From contig CAYJOL010000004.1 in NCBI GenBank assembly GCA_964371785.1, positions 62,001-126,000 of the forward strand: DNA of 64,000 nt. The letters run 5' to 3'. Of the stretch, positions 1 through 7,152 are shown one piece after another. Source of the DNA: CAVQCT01 sp964371785 (GTDB taxonomy: Bacteria; Zixibacteria; MSB-5A5; GN15; FEB-12). The position numbers and the translations under genes are program-made. The notes under the pieces are model-generated. The model did no database searches. It was not told where the DNA came from and saw nothing but the letters and a program-made list of their open reading frames with translations. Within the stretch, counting starts at the first letter, position 1. Every line of letters begins with the position of its first letter.

Positions 1-1072
1 CATTGCCGACCGCGCCATTCTCCCAGAGTCGGTATGCGACAGGGTTGTAAATACTCTCCGGGATCTGGACATCCTGCTGATTGGAAGTCATGTTCGTCAT
101 CGTCAGAAAACCGAGTTCCTTCTTGCACCAGGCATCGAGAAATGCCGGATACCGTCCGGAGTAGTTCCAGCTGCCACCGGCCATCAGCGACCAGTCGCCG
201 ATGCCGGACGAAGAATAGTCGGTGTCATACAGGTCCGGGAGTCCGAGGAAGTGACCATATTCGTGACAAAACACGCCCATGGTTATCAGGCCGAGTCCCT
301 GGAATTCTTCCGGCTCGGTGGTATAGCTCTGGACATTGATGCCGTCCAAATGCATTGTATAGCTGGTTGACCACGAGTGTGACCAGATCATGCTCGAGGC
401 TCCGGTTTGCTCCGCGCCCAGCCCCGCATGTACGACAAAAACACCGTCGCACCAACCATTACCATCATTGTCAAACTGTGAAAAATCAACCATCGGATCG
501 GCCAGCGTAATCGCGTCTTCGGCCATCCGCTGTGCATTTTGCGGGTAGCTGCCAAAACCATTGTTATTATTCACGTAATAAGCGTATGTCTGGGGCAGAC
601 GGACCCAGCCCACCACCGTACCCTGCAGGTAGAACTTGCCGTAAGAATTCTCGTAATAAAATTCGGTCATCGAGTAGTGACCATCAGTGCTGTCATCCGA
701 GAACAGAAGATTCTGGAAGTCAGATGGCTGGGCGTAGATGTTACCGCCCGAAGCCGGGTTGTCCGAGAAATCCGCCAGTATTACCACAACCTTGAAGGTA
801 TCCGGCGCCGCCAGATTAGCTGCCAGGGCCTGATTCGGCGAGGTCTTCGGGTCATAATACCCGGGAACACCGGCGTCGACACCTTTCGCCCTCGCCTCGG
901 CCAGACGCTGCACGATCTGGTCGAGCTGACCCGATTGTTTGAGTTGCTCGATTAGATCGGGCGACGGCGGCATCGCCTGAGCGGACATCGAAATAAGCGA
1001 CAGTAATAGGGCTATCGCCGGCAAGAAGAGCAGACCGGTCTGGCGGGACCTGGTTTTAATAGCAGATATCAA
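1..1072 (-). CDS. M6-family secreted metalloprotease (C-terminus outside window)
   Basis: This gene reads off the left edge, so only the first 357 codons are visible. The start is a TTG at 1072-1070 with a perfect AGGAGGT six bases upstream (1079-1085). A hydrophobic segment at residues 13-33 ending in SAQA looks like a signal peptide. A short helical propeptide-like region follows, then an immune-inhibitor-A-like catalytic domain. The zinc motif HEYGHFLGLPD is at residues 270-280 and matches the HExxHxxGxxD signature of M6 (InhA-like) peptidases. It is followed by a GDWSLMAGG segment, where that family has its Met-turn. The protein is probably exported and degrades extracellular protein. Family members often carry C-terminal repeats or sorting domains, but that part is outside the window. 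The family is confident; the substrate is unknown. Confidence 0.88.
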   Translation of the reverse strand, partial: MISAIKTRSRQTGLLFLPAIALLLSLISMSAQAMPPSPDLIEQLKQSGQLDQIVQRLAEARAKGVDAGVPGYYDPKTSPNQALAANLAAPDTFKVVVILADFSDNPASGGNIYAQPSDFQNLLFSDDSTDGHYSMTEFYYENSYGKFYLQGTVVGWVRLPQTYAYYVNNNNGFGSYPQNAQRMAEDAITLADPMVDFSQFDNDGNGWCDGVFVVHAGLGAEQTGASSMIWSHSWSTSYTMHLDGINVQSYTTEPEEFQGLGLITMGVFCHEYGHFLGLPDLYDTDYSSSGIGDWSLMAGGSWNYSGRYPAFLDAWCKKELGFLTMTNMTSNQQDVQIPESIYNPVAYRLWENGAVGN

Positions 1073-1279
1073 CGTGGGACCTCCTGAAAAGCGTGTACTC
1101 GGATGTTATATCGCAAGATACATCCGTTCCGTTTTTTGTCAAACCATTCTTAGGCATAACGGCAGGCCGGTGTAATCAGTTCCTTGGAACGTAACTGACA
1201 GCTCACCAAACCATTTATACCGCTTAATGTCGACAACGGAGCCAATTTATCCACTCAACTCTAAAGAGGGCCGATTTCC

Positions 1280-1702
1280 TCAGAAAGTACGGACAACCCG
1301 CATTTGCGTTGGCCTGAATCTTATCGGGCGTATTTTGATGAAAGCGTTCTGGCGCCAGGCAATCACAGTGTCTTTCGTCCGCGAATCGCCGCCCGCCGCC
1401 CCAATTTGAAACTCTTCGTCAAGACAGATAGTAACGTGGGTGGCACGATTATTCGGGTCAAAATAGAACATCAGGGCAGCTTCTTCCGGTTGCCCGATAA
1501 CGGCATGTCCGAATCTGGCAAACAGACCATCGGCAGTGAGATCTTCCTGTTCGCCCAGAAGTCCGCAGGATTTGAGACATTCGACCACATACCCGGAGCA
1601 GTCGAACCCCGATGGGTCATCGCCACCCCAAACGTAAGGCGTCCCCAAATAGGCTAAAGCTGTCTTGAGGAGCCAACTCTTACCGGCGAGATTATTTGCC
1701 AT
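1280..1702 (-). CDS. NlpC/P60 family cysteine hydrolase
   Basis: This 140-residue protein is essentially a single NlpC/P60 domain, the papain-like fold that cleaves the gamma-D-Glu-diamino-acid bond of peptidoglycan peptides. The catalytic cysteine is Cys35 in the motif FDCSGYV, preceded by the typical PYVWGG stretch. The catalytic histidine is His89 in ATHVTI. There is no signal peptide or SH3 domain, so an export route is not evident. It may act on imported muropeptides, or the true start may differ, since no clear Shine-Dalgarno precedes this ATG. It lies 60 bp downstream of two EamA transporter genes on the same strand and could share their transcript. Confidence 0.8.
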   Translation of the reverse strand: MANNLAGKSWLLKTALAYLGTPYVWGGDDPSGFDCSGYVVECLKSCGLLGEQEDLTADGLFARFGHAVIGQPEEAALMFYFDPNNRATHVTICLDEEFQIGAAGGDSRTKDTVIAWRQNAFIKIRPIRFRPTQMRVVRTF

Positions 1703-1762
1703 GGAAGGCAGTGAGAAAGCGCGAACAACGTCAATGATATCGGATTATCGTAACCAGACCGG

Positions 1763-2647
1763 TCAGGCGGTGACCTTTTTGGCTGAGCGACGGCGCTCGG
1801 CAATGAATACGCCGGTGAGCACCAGTAATGCGCCGCTCATCCCCCAGATGCCGAATTTCTCATGAAGATATGGCACGGCGATGGCTGTCGTAGCCAGCGG
1901 CTCCAGATAGAGAAAGAATCCTGCCTTGGCCGCCCCGATCGCCGCAATTCCTTCCTGCCAGAACCAGAAACCACCGGCAAGACTGAGCACACCGAGGATG
2001 AGCAGTGATACGACACCATCGGTCGGAAGATGAAGGAAACTCCCCCAATCCGAGGTGAACAGCATATACGATATCAGCGCCACTGCCGAAGGCAACAGGA
2101 TGGCAAACGTCACGGCCAGCGGATGGTACTTGCGGGAGATATCGCGAGTAGCAACGGTGTAAAGTGCCCACGTATGAGCTGAGGCGAGCACCAGCCAGTC
2201 ACCGGTCGATTTCAGCCACCCGATATGCGAAAAATCGCCCCGGGACATCAGCAGCAGGATACCGAATGTCGCCACGATGATTCCAGTGATCTCTTTCGCG
2301 CCGATTCTCTCTTTGAGAATGAAGAACGAGAGCACGGCTAAAACCAGCGGTGTCACCGAGATTATCCAGCCGGTGTTGGTGGCCGAGGTATGTTTGATGC
2401 CTGTGATTTGAATGACAAAATGTACGGTTACAATCGCTGAGGCGACCAGAATCCATTTGATATCCGAAGGTGCGAAGTGAAACTTCACTCGCTTGATCAG
2501 CACGACAGCGAGTAGACATGGCAACCCGACAATAAACCGAAGTCCCATGACTTCGACCGGATGAACATACCCCACCAGTATCTTGGTTGCGACAAAAGAC
2601 CCGCCCCAGAAAATGACCGCAAGTAGTAAGTAGATTCGATACCGCAT
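1763..2647 (-). CDS. EamA/DMT-superfamily transporter (second of a pair)
   Basis: This 294-residue integral membrane protein has about ten predicted hydrophobic segments and two EamA half-repeats. The first half starts MRYRIYLLLAVIFWGGSF and has the family-typical FWGGSFVATK and RF motifs; the second half begins near the WALYTV segment. The ATG at 2647 is preferred over an upstream in-frame start because it overlaps the upstream gene's stop as TGATG. That implies translational coupling. EamA proteins export or exchange small metabolites such as amino acids; the substrate cannot be told here. The adjacent gene is a clear paralogue, so the two may form a hetero-oligomer, as some paired small-multidrug-resistance-type transporters do (inference). 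Confidence 0.86.
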   Translation of the reverse strand: MRYRIYLLLAVIFWGGSFVATKILVGYVHPVEVMGLRFIVGLPCLLAVVLIKRVKFHFAPSDIKWILVASAIVTVHFVIQITGIKHTSATNTGWIISVTPLVLAVLSFFILKERIGAKEITGIIVATFGILLLMSRGDFSHIGWLKSTGDWLVLASAHTWALYTVATRDISRKYHPLAVTFAILLPSAVALISYMLFTSDWGSFLHLPTDGVVSLLILGVLSLAGGFWFWQEGIAAIGAAKAGFFLYLEPLATTAIAVPYLHEKFGIWGMSGALLVLTGVFIAERRRSAKKVTA

Positions 2648-3540
2648 CAGATTTCGTGTTCCTGAATTTTCACCCGCCCGTATTTTTCCGTCACGTACAC
2701 GCCGGCCGAGATAAATACCGCGCCAATTACCAGCCAGACAGTAATAGCCTCGCCCAACAGGACCCATGCTCCCACCATAGTAATAAGCGGCTCAACATAC
2801 AGGTACGCTCCGACCTCGGCTGCCGACTGCCTTGCTAACCCTTCCGACCAGAGCCAGAATGCAATCGCCAGACAGAATATGCCAAGAAACACAAGGCTTA
2901 TCAGTGTATCCGCGCGGAGATATAGAAAACGGTCAAGGCCGGAATTAAGCAATGTGTACGGAACGAAAACGACACCTGCCGCAGCCGTCAAATAGAATGT
3001 CGCGACCAGCGGGTTGACTCTGGTCGTTATGTCCCGCGTGCTGACCGTATATATCGCCCACGTCACACAGGATGTCAGCACAATTAAGTCACCCCGGGAG
3101 TTGAGCCAGCTCAGACTTGACCAGTTGCCATTTGTTGTTAGACAGAGCACGCCGATTATTGCAAGCAATATCCCCACCCACTGGGGCAATAAGAATTTCT
3201 CCTTGAGAACAATCCATCCGAGAATCGCGATAAAAATTGGGGCAGTCGTCAGAATCCAGGCGGTGTTCGAGGCCGAGGTCTCCAGCATACCGGTGGCCAT
3301 TATCCAAAAATGCAGGAAGACAATAAAAGCGGCGAACAACAGTTTCCCTTTCATTGCCACCGGCCAGATCGAGAGCTTCTTGGCGCGAATGATAACATAC
3401 AACACCGGTGCCGCCAACAGGAACCGCATCGAAATCATTTCGACCGGTTCAAGTTCAGTCAGCACAACCTTGATTGCGATATATGAGAAGCCCCAGAAGA
3501 GCACGGGGAGCAGCAAATAGAGTGATGACCATCGCGCCAT
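2647..3540 (-). CDS. EamA/DMT-superfamily transporter (first of a pair)
   Basis: This 297-residue, ten-helix membrane protein is of the drug/metabolite transporter superfamily. Both EamA repeats are recognisable: FWGFSYIAIK near the N-terminus, and the TWAIYTVSTRDI segment opening the second half. The same WAxYTVxTRDI motif occurs in the downstream paralogue, so the two genes arose by tandem duplication. It is the first gene of a minus-strand unit with the second transporter and possibly the NlpC/P60 gene. The ribosome-binding site is weak. Substrate unknown. Confidence 0.86.
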   Translation of the reverse strand: MARWSSLYLLLPVLFWGFSYIAIKVVLTELEPVEMISMRFLLAAPVLYVIIRAKKLSIWPVAMKGKLLFAAFIVFLHFWIMATGMLETSASNTAWILTTAPIFIAILGWIVLKEKFLLPQWVGILLAIIGVLCLTTNGNWSSLSWLNSRGDLIVLTSCVTWAIYTVSTRDITTRVNPLVATFYLTAAAGVVFVPYTLLNSGLDRFLYLRADTLISLVFLGIFCLAIAFWLWSEGLARQSAAEVGAYLYVEPLITMVGAWVLLGEAITVWLVIGAVFISAGVYVTEKYGRVKIQEHEI

Positions 3541-3671
3541 AGCTGGCTAATTTACGGAAACGCCGCCTAAAGACAAGCGGGATTATATTCGGGAAACCAA
3601 ATAAAGAGGGCTGTCCATCTTCAGCGACCAGACATCATCAACTTATTATTGCACAATATGATACGAAATAT

Positions 3672-3707
3672 AAAGCCCTCGGCGAGCATAATCTCTCCGA
3701 GGGCTTC
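3672..3707 (-). terminator. Rho-independent terminator of the tRNA-Ala/SRP RNA unit
   Basis: A perfect 10-bp inverted repeat (3673-3682 with 3697-3706; AAGCCCTCGG and its complement) is followed on the minus strand by a T-rich TTTATATTT run. It sits about 12 bases past the end of the SRP RNA. Confidence 0.8.
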
Positions 3708-3717
3708 TCATTTACGT

Positions 3718-3978
3718 GCACCCACCGTCGAACCGCACCTGACGGATACTTCGATCAGCCGGCTCCAACCGGGCGACCCCGCAACACACAGGAGGATCTA
3801 GTTACCGCTGCTACCTTCCGGTCCTGACGGGGTTCATAGGCTTCTGTTGTACGAGACCCAGCCTTCAACGCTGCTTAACCGTCGACACCCGACCGACGCT
3901 AAGCCCTCGGGTGGGAATTCGACCCCGGTATAGCGGGTTCCGGGTTACAGGGCACCGCTAACTCCCCGTCTAGCACAT
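3718..3978 (-). ncRNA. ffs: Signal recognition particle RNA, long form with Alu domain
   Basis: On the minus strand the conserved Ffh-binding hairpin GTCAGGACCGGAAGGTAGCAG is present, preceded by GAACCCC and closed by TGCGGGG. The 5' part (about 3976-3900) carries a segment starting GTGCTAGACGGGG and continuing through AGCGGTGCCCTGTAACC. That is the Alu-domain sequence of long bacterial SRP RNAs (Bacillus/Deinococcus type) rather than the 4.5S form of gammaproteobacteria. The RNA scaffolds Ffh and targets ribosomes making membrane or secreted proteins to FtsY. The ends are approximate. The gene lies downstream of tRNA-Ala on the same strand and is probably cotranscribed with it, ending at the hairpin near 3672. 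Confidence 0.93.
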
Positions 3979-4118
3979 CTACTTGTCTAACGTCTTCGGG
4001 CCCGGATAGGTTGCGATCAGACCGGAGCCTGATTGTCGGGTCGCTCCATCTACCGATGGAGCAAAGTATCGGGCCAGAGACGGTTGAGCCCCGCATCGGG
4101 CGGGGCTCGTCTATCTTA

Positions 4119-4191
4119 TGGAGCAGATCGGGATCGAACCGACGGCCTCCACGTTGCGAACGTGGCGCTCTCCCAGCTGAGCTACTGCCCC
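4119..4191 (-). tRNA. tRNA-Ala (anticodon CGC)
   Basis: The 73-nt cloverleaf reads GGGGCAG for the 5' acceptor strand, AGCTCAGCTGGGAGAGC for the D arm, an anticodon stem CCACG/CGTGG with loop TTCGCAA, and GGTTCGATCC in the T arm. The 3' acceptor is CTGCTCC with discriminator A. The anticodon CGC reads GCG (Ala). A consensus promoter lies just upstream and the SRP RNA downstream. Confidence 0.95.
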
Positions 4192-4213
4192 GAACTCTCG
4201 CGACAAGGAACAC

Positions 4214-4242
4214 ATAATAACAGGTTCTCCCGGCCGTTTCAA
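4214..4242 (-). promoter_or_regulatory. Sigma70-type promoter for tRNA-Ala and SRP RNA
   Basis: On the minus strand TTGAAA (4242-4237) and TATTAT (4219-4214) are separated by 17 bp. The predicted start near 4207 is about 16 nt before the tRNA 5' end. Confidence 0.75.
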
Positions 4243-4373
4243 GGTCTTTTTTGGCGACCCGGTGATTGACCGTATCGCCAACACCGGCATGGTGTTCCGC
4301 AAATATCCCTGATTCTTCGCTGGGTAGTATTCATCCAGGCATTGTCGTCGCCTGCAACCTGGCCCAACAAAGA

Positions 4374-4502
4374 CCCTCACCCTACCCTCTCCCAAAGGGA
4401 GAGGGTAAGAGAAAAACGTCTCGGATAGACGCCTGTACCTTGGACAACGCACCAAACCCTCTTCCTCTCCTCTCCCACTGGGGGAGGGGTTGGGGGTGAG
4501 GG
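4374..4502. repeat. REP/MITE-like inverted-repeat element
   Basis: The 129-bp element is bounded by imperfect inverted ends rich in CCCTCACCC and CCCTCTCCC on the left (4374-4393). The complementary GGGGAGGGG and GGGGGTGAGGG lie on the right (4485-4502). Each end also folds on itself (CCCTCTCCCAAAGGGAGAGGG on the left). No coding potential is seen inside. Such CCCTCACCC-type palindromes are dispersed intergenic repeats in many bacterial genomes. It occupies most of the gap between tRNA-Ala and the lipoprotein pseudogene; the rest of 4243-4639 shows only a promoter. Confidence 0.65.
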
Positions 4503-4569
4503 AACCGGCCAGTCGTCTCCACCGCGACCAGAACTTGGTTGACGAAGCAAGCTTAGCGACGGTTTACCC

Positions 4570-4598
4570 TTGTCCGGCGATATTGTTGGCGGTATTAT
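4570..4598 (+). promoter_or_regulatory. Sigma70-like promoter upstream of the lipoprotein cluster
   Basis: TTGTCC (4570-4575) and TATTAT (4593-4598) are separated by 17 bp, about 42 bp before the TTG start of the broken lipoprotein gene. Confidence 0.5.
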
Positions 4599-4639
4599 GA
4601 ATCTAACACAGGATAGGGCACACGACATCGGAGGATTGC

Positions 4640-5137
4640 TTGGGCAGTTCGAATAATTCGAGTGATTTATTGAGACTACCGGGATGCCATTTCGCAAAGC
4701 GACTTTCATTTTGGCTTTTCGGTCTTTGCTTCGGGATGACTGCTTTATCGGCGGTCGGCTGCTACAGGTGTGAGGCCGGATCAGAGCAGCGTGAGTCCTA
4801 ACAGCAGGTGATTGACGAGCTTGTCAATTGGTACGAGCACCGCGATGGGGCGTGCTGGTTTACCATCGTCCCGTTGCTATTTGAGAACAATCTGGAATAT
4901 CCAAATCTCTTTTACGCACGGATGTCTCGTGACAGTACTGCGTACGGCTCGTACTTACATGATTTGGCAGGCACAGTATTCACGAATCATAATGATACTG
5001 TAACATCCGAGCTGGAAGCAAGACGGCTGAACGCCATCCAAGAGTTACATCAGAGCAAGATTGAGCAGGCATTCCGGTACTTGCACCAAATGGCAATCGA
5101 CAGTCTTCGGGCTATTAAGGTACGGTACATTGACTAG
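4640..5137 (+). pseudogene. Lipoprotein gene interrupted by an in-frame TAA
   Basis: Reading from a TTG at 4640 (GGAGG at 4630-4634, spacing five) gives a lipoprotein signal peptide with basic AKR, a hydrophobic stretch and lipobox SAVGC. After ten more codons the frame hits TAA at 4799-4801. The same frame then continues without another stop to 5137. The continuation (QQVIDELVNWYEHRDG onward) aligns with the next gene, sharing YPN-FYARM, a TVF segment and an E-RRLN-I--L motif. The two halves are therefore one gene split by a nonsense codon where the paralogue has sense. A GTG at 4808 could restart translation, but it has no Shine-Dalgarno and would give a protein without a signal. Function unknown. 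Confidence 0.75.
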
Positions 5138-5158
5138 CCAAAAATTCTTATGCAATGA

Positions 5159-5674
5159 GTGACAATGAATTTAGCTACTGATATAAGTTTTGTAAAACGT
5201 GAAGGAGTAGTTTTTCAAAACAGAGAAAGAGCAGTACGGGCAGTGATTTTGGGCGGCGCGATTGCCATCACCTTAGGTATGCTGGCCATGAGCGGATGCA
5301 CTAGATATGCGAAACAGAACCGGGAAGACCGCATTCAGACCACGGTAATCACCCATATGATTGCCTGGTATACTGACCCTGATCAGGCATGTGTAGAGTA
5401 TCTCGCACTGCGCTTGCTGGAGAAAGTTGTATCGTACCCAAACGTCTTCTATGCTCGTATGGATAAGGACACTGCACTGTACACTCGTTACCTCGAAAGT
5501 TTGAGCACTCAAGTCTTCTCCACCTGGGAGGATACGACAGTAGCTCACCTCGAAGAAAGACGTTTGAATACAATTCGACAGCTTGAGATTTGCTCGGTTG
5601 ATCCGAAGTATCTGAATTTGAACCGCAGAATGATCGAGACACTTCAGGGAATCCACGTGCTCTTGCGGAAATAA
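5159..5674 (+). CDS. Putative lipoprotein, intact paralogue of the upstream broken gene
   Basis: This 171-residue protein has an unusually long N-terminal extension before the signal segment, with a hydrophobic stretch (about 28-44) and lipobox AMSGC (Cys47). Acylation and periplasmic or outer-membrane location are likely. The start could be GTG 5159 or ATG 5165; neither has a strong ribosome-binding site. The mature part is predicted helical and shares YPN-FYARM, TVF/QVF and E-RRLN-I--LE with the disrupted gene at 4640-5137, so the two arose by tandem duplication. I do not recognise the family. Confidence 0.65.
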   Translation: MTMNLATDISFVKREGVVFQNRERAVRAVILGGAIAITLGMLAMSGCTRYAKQNREDRIQTTVITHMIAWYTDPDQACVEYLALRLLEKVVSYPNVFYARMDKDTALYTRYLESLSTQVFSTWEDTTVAHLEERRLNTIRQLEICSVDPKYLNLNRRMIETLQGIHVLLRK

Positions 5675-5734
5675 CCACTGTAAACTGTGGTAGGAAACAG
5701 GGACATAATATCGACCCAAGGAGCTTGCTTAACA

Positions 5735-6154
5735 ATGAGAACAACGGGATCAGTAGTCCTAATACTCATAGTCGCAGCTGGCATCACAATCGCTCAGGAT
5801 AATAAAGCAGCTGTAAAATGCATATCCACCTGCGAAGTCGATCTTAATGGTGATTCAACCTCAGACATAGCCATGCTGATTGAAAGTAGCCGAGGCAGGC
5901 AGCTCATAGTCCTCTTGGGGAACGACACAGGCTACAGCACTATAGTTGTAAGTGATAGCGTTGACAGTGGAATGCTGTTATCCTGTGATTACGGTAAATA
6001 CCTGACCGAAACGCAATCGGCGGATTCTGGCGACGGAGCAGGACAACAGGTTGAAACTCCGGGGGCCTATCTGATACTGTCCCAACCCGAAGGCGCAGCG
6101 GCAGCGTATTATTGGAGTCACGGTCGATTTCAAGAGATTTGGATCGCTGACTGA
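5735..6154 (+). CDS. Small secreted protein with an FG-GAP/VCBS-like segment
   Basis: The ATG at 5735 is preceded by AAGGAG. It gives a 139-residue protein with a signal peptide (residues 3-20, ending IAQ). The mature protein opens with two cysteines and then DLNGDSTSDIAML. This D-x-N-G-D-x-x-x-D pattern resembles the calcium-binding turns of FG-GAP/VCBS beta-propeller repeats, but only one copy is present. No known family is recognised. It follows the lipoprotein pair by 61 bp on the same strand and may be cotranscribed. Confidence 0.6.
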   Translation: MRTTGSVVLILIVAAGITIAQDNKAAVKCISTCEVDLNGDSTSDIAMLIESSRGRQLIVLLGNDTGYSTIVVSDSVDSGMLLSCDYGKYLTETQSADSGDGAGQQVETPGAYLILSQPEGAAAAYYWSHGRFQEIWIAD

Positions 6155-6180
6155 ACTCTTCCTGCCAGCCTTCCACGCTT

Positions 6181-6585
6181 CTACCTCTTCTTCTGATCTA
6201 TCAACCAACCGTTCGGCAACAATTCCCTTAGTTTGATCGTCTGATTTTGGCCGACGATAACATCTGCTTCCTTATTCTTCTCGTTCACCTGCATCATCAA
6301 CTCCCGGCATCGTCCGCACGGCGGAAGAATTCGCGTCTCGCTGACGGCGACAACGGCAACTATCTCCGTCTCCCGCGCCTTGAGCATCTCGGCCACCGCC
6401 GAATGCTCCGCGCAAAACCCGATTCCGCAGGCAAGTTCAAGACAGATGCCCGTGTAAATATTCCCTTTCGCCGTGATCAGCGCCGCACTCACCGCCCCTG
6501 CCGAAAACGAATCACGCGAAAGTTGAAACTCCCCCACTTGTTTTCGGGCTTCAGTCAACAATCGATCAATAACAGCTGGATCCAT
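6181..6585 (-). CDS. Cytidine deaminase-family enzyme
   Basis: This 134-residue single-domain protein has the zinc motifs of the family: CAEHSA (ligand Cys followed by the catalytic Glu) and PPCGRC (PCxxC). These hydrolyse cytidine/deoxycytidine to uridine for pyrimidine salvage. The ATG at 6585, starting MDPAVID, is preferred over an upstream in-frame start because GGTGAGG lies just before it. The CAEHSA version, with His instead of the more usual Arg, and the GILPPCGRC-like context also recall blasticidin-S-deaminase-like members, so nucleoside specificity is uncertain. The upstream GNAT gene ends only 11 bp before this start. Confidence 0.8.
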   Translation of the reverse strand: MDPAVIDRLLTEARKQVGEFQLSRDSFSAGAVSAALITAKGNIYTGICLELACGIGFCAEHSAVAEMLKARETEIVAVVAVSETRILPPCGRCRELMMQVNEKNKEADVIVGQNQTIKLRELLPNGWLIDQKKR

Positions 6586-6596
6586 CGCCTCACCTT

Positions 6597-7097
6597 TCAC
6601 TTTTCGAGCACATCCCATCGATATCTCCGCTTGCTCCTGGAATCAGGCGGATAGTCCGGTGCGTACGGGTAATCATCCGGCATCGTCACCGTCTCGACAT
6701 ATTTCGCGCCAATCAATTCCATCGTGCGTTTCGACGGTTCATTATCAACATTGCATGTCAGCCAGGCCGGATCGAGCTTGTGGTGCCGAATCACCGGAAT
6801 AATAAGGCGACAGCTTCGCGCGGCATAGTGCCTCCCCCGGAACGGCTCAAGCACGGTGAATCCGATATGGCCTGCGAATAACAGGAGATTCTCGGTGTTG
6901 CCGATGCGAAGATTAATTCCGCCCATCACCGTACCGTCTTCGGCATGCACCATCTCGAACTTGTAGAACGGTACAAACCCTCTCTTATGGTCGGCCCGGA
7001 TCTTGCCGGCGAGTCTCAGGATGAGCTCGTCATCACGCATCTCCGGTGGAACAATGAACTCGATCTCCTGGACTTTTTCTCTGGAAGTAATCTTCAT
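6597..7097 (-). CDS. GNAT-family N-acetyltransferase
   Basis: Starting at ATG 7097 the protein is about 166 residues; an in-frame TTG at 7130 would add 11 more, and neither has a clear ribosome-binding site. The core GNAT elements are visible. A beta-strand GHIGFTVLEPFRGR provides the acetyl-CoA pyrophosphate loop (motif A, here FRGRHYA). Downstream, CNVDNEPSKRTMELIGAKYVET matches the motif B N-x-x-S-x-x-x-x-E-x-x-G pattern. A tail with a tyrosine/proline-rich DDYPYAPDYPPD follows. It probably transfers an acetyl group to a small-molecule or peptide amine; substrate unknown. It is cotranscribed with the deaminase gene. Confidence 0.75.
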   Translation of the reverse strand: MKITSREKVQEIEFIVPPEMRDDELILRLAGKIRADHKRGFVPFYKFEMVHAEDGTVMGGINLRIGNTENLLLFAGHIGFTVLEPFRGRHYAARSCRLIIPVIRHHKLDPAWLTCNVDNEPSKRTMELIGAKYVETVTMPDDYPYAPDYPPDSRSKRRYRWDVLEK

Positions 7098-7152
7098 GTT
7101 GCGGCAAGATAGATTTGTTGAGTTTTCCAATCAACTTCAAAACTGGGTTCCA

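Noticed and set aside
1763..2767. Longer start (2767) for the second EamA gene
   Set aside because: The extra 40 residues are not membrane-like and fall inside the upstream gene; the TGATG overlap at 2647 is the better start.
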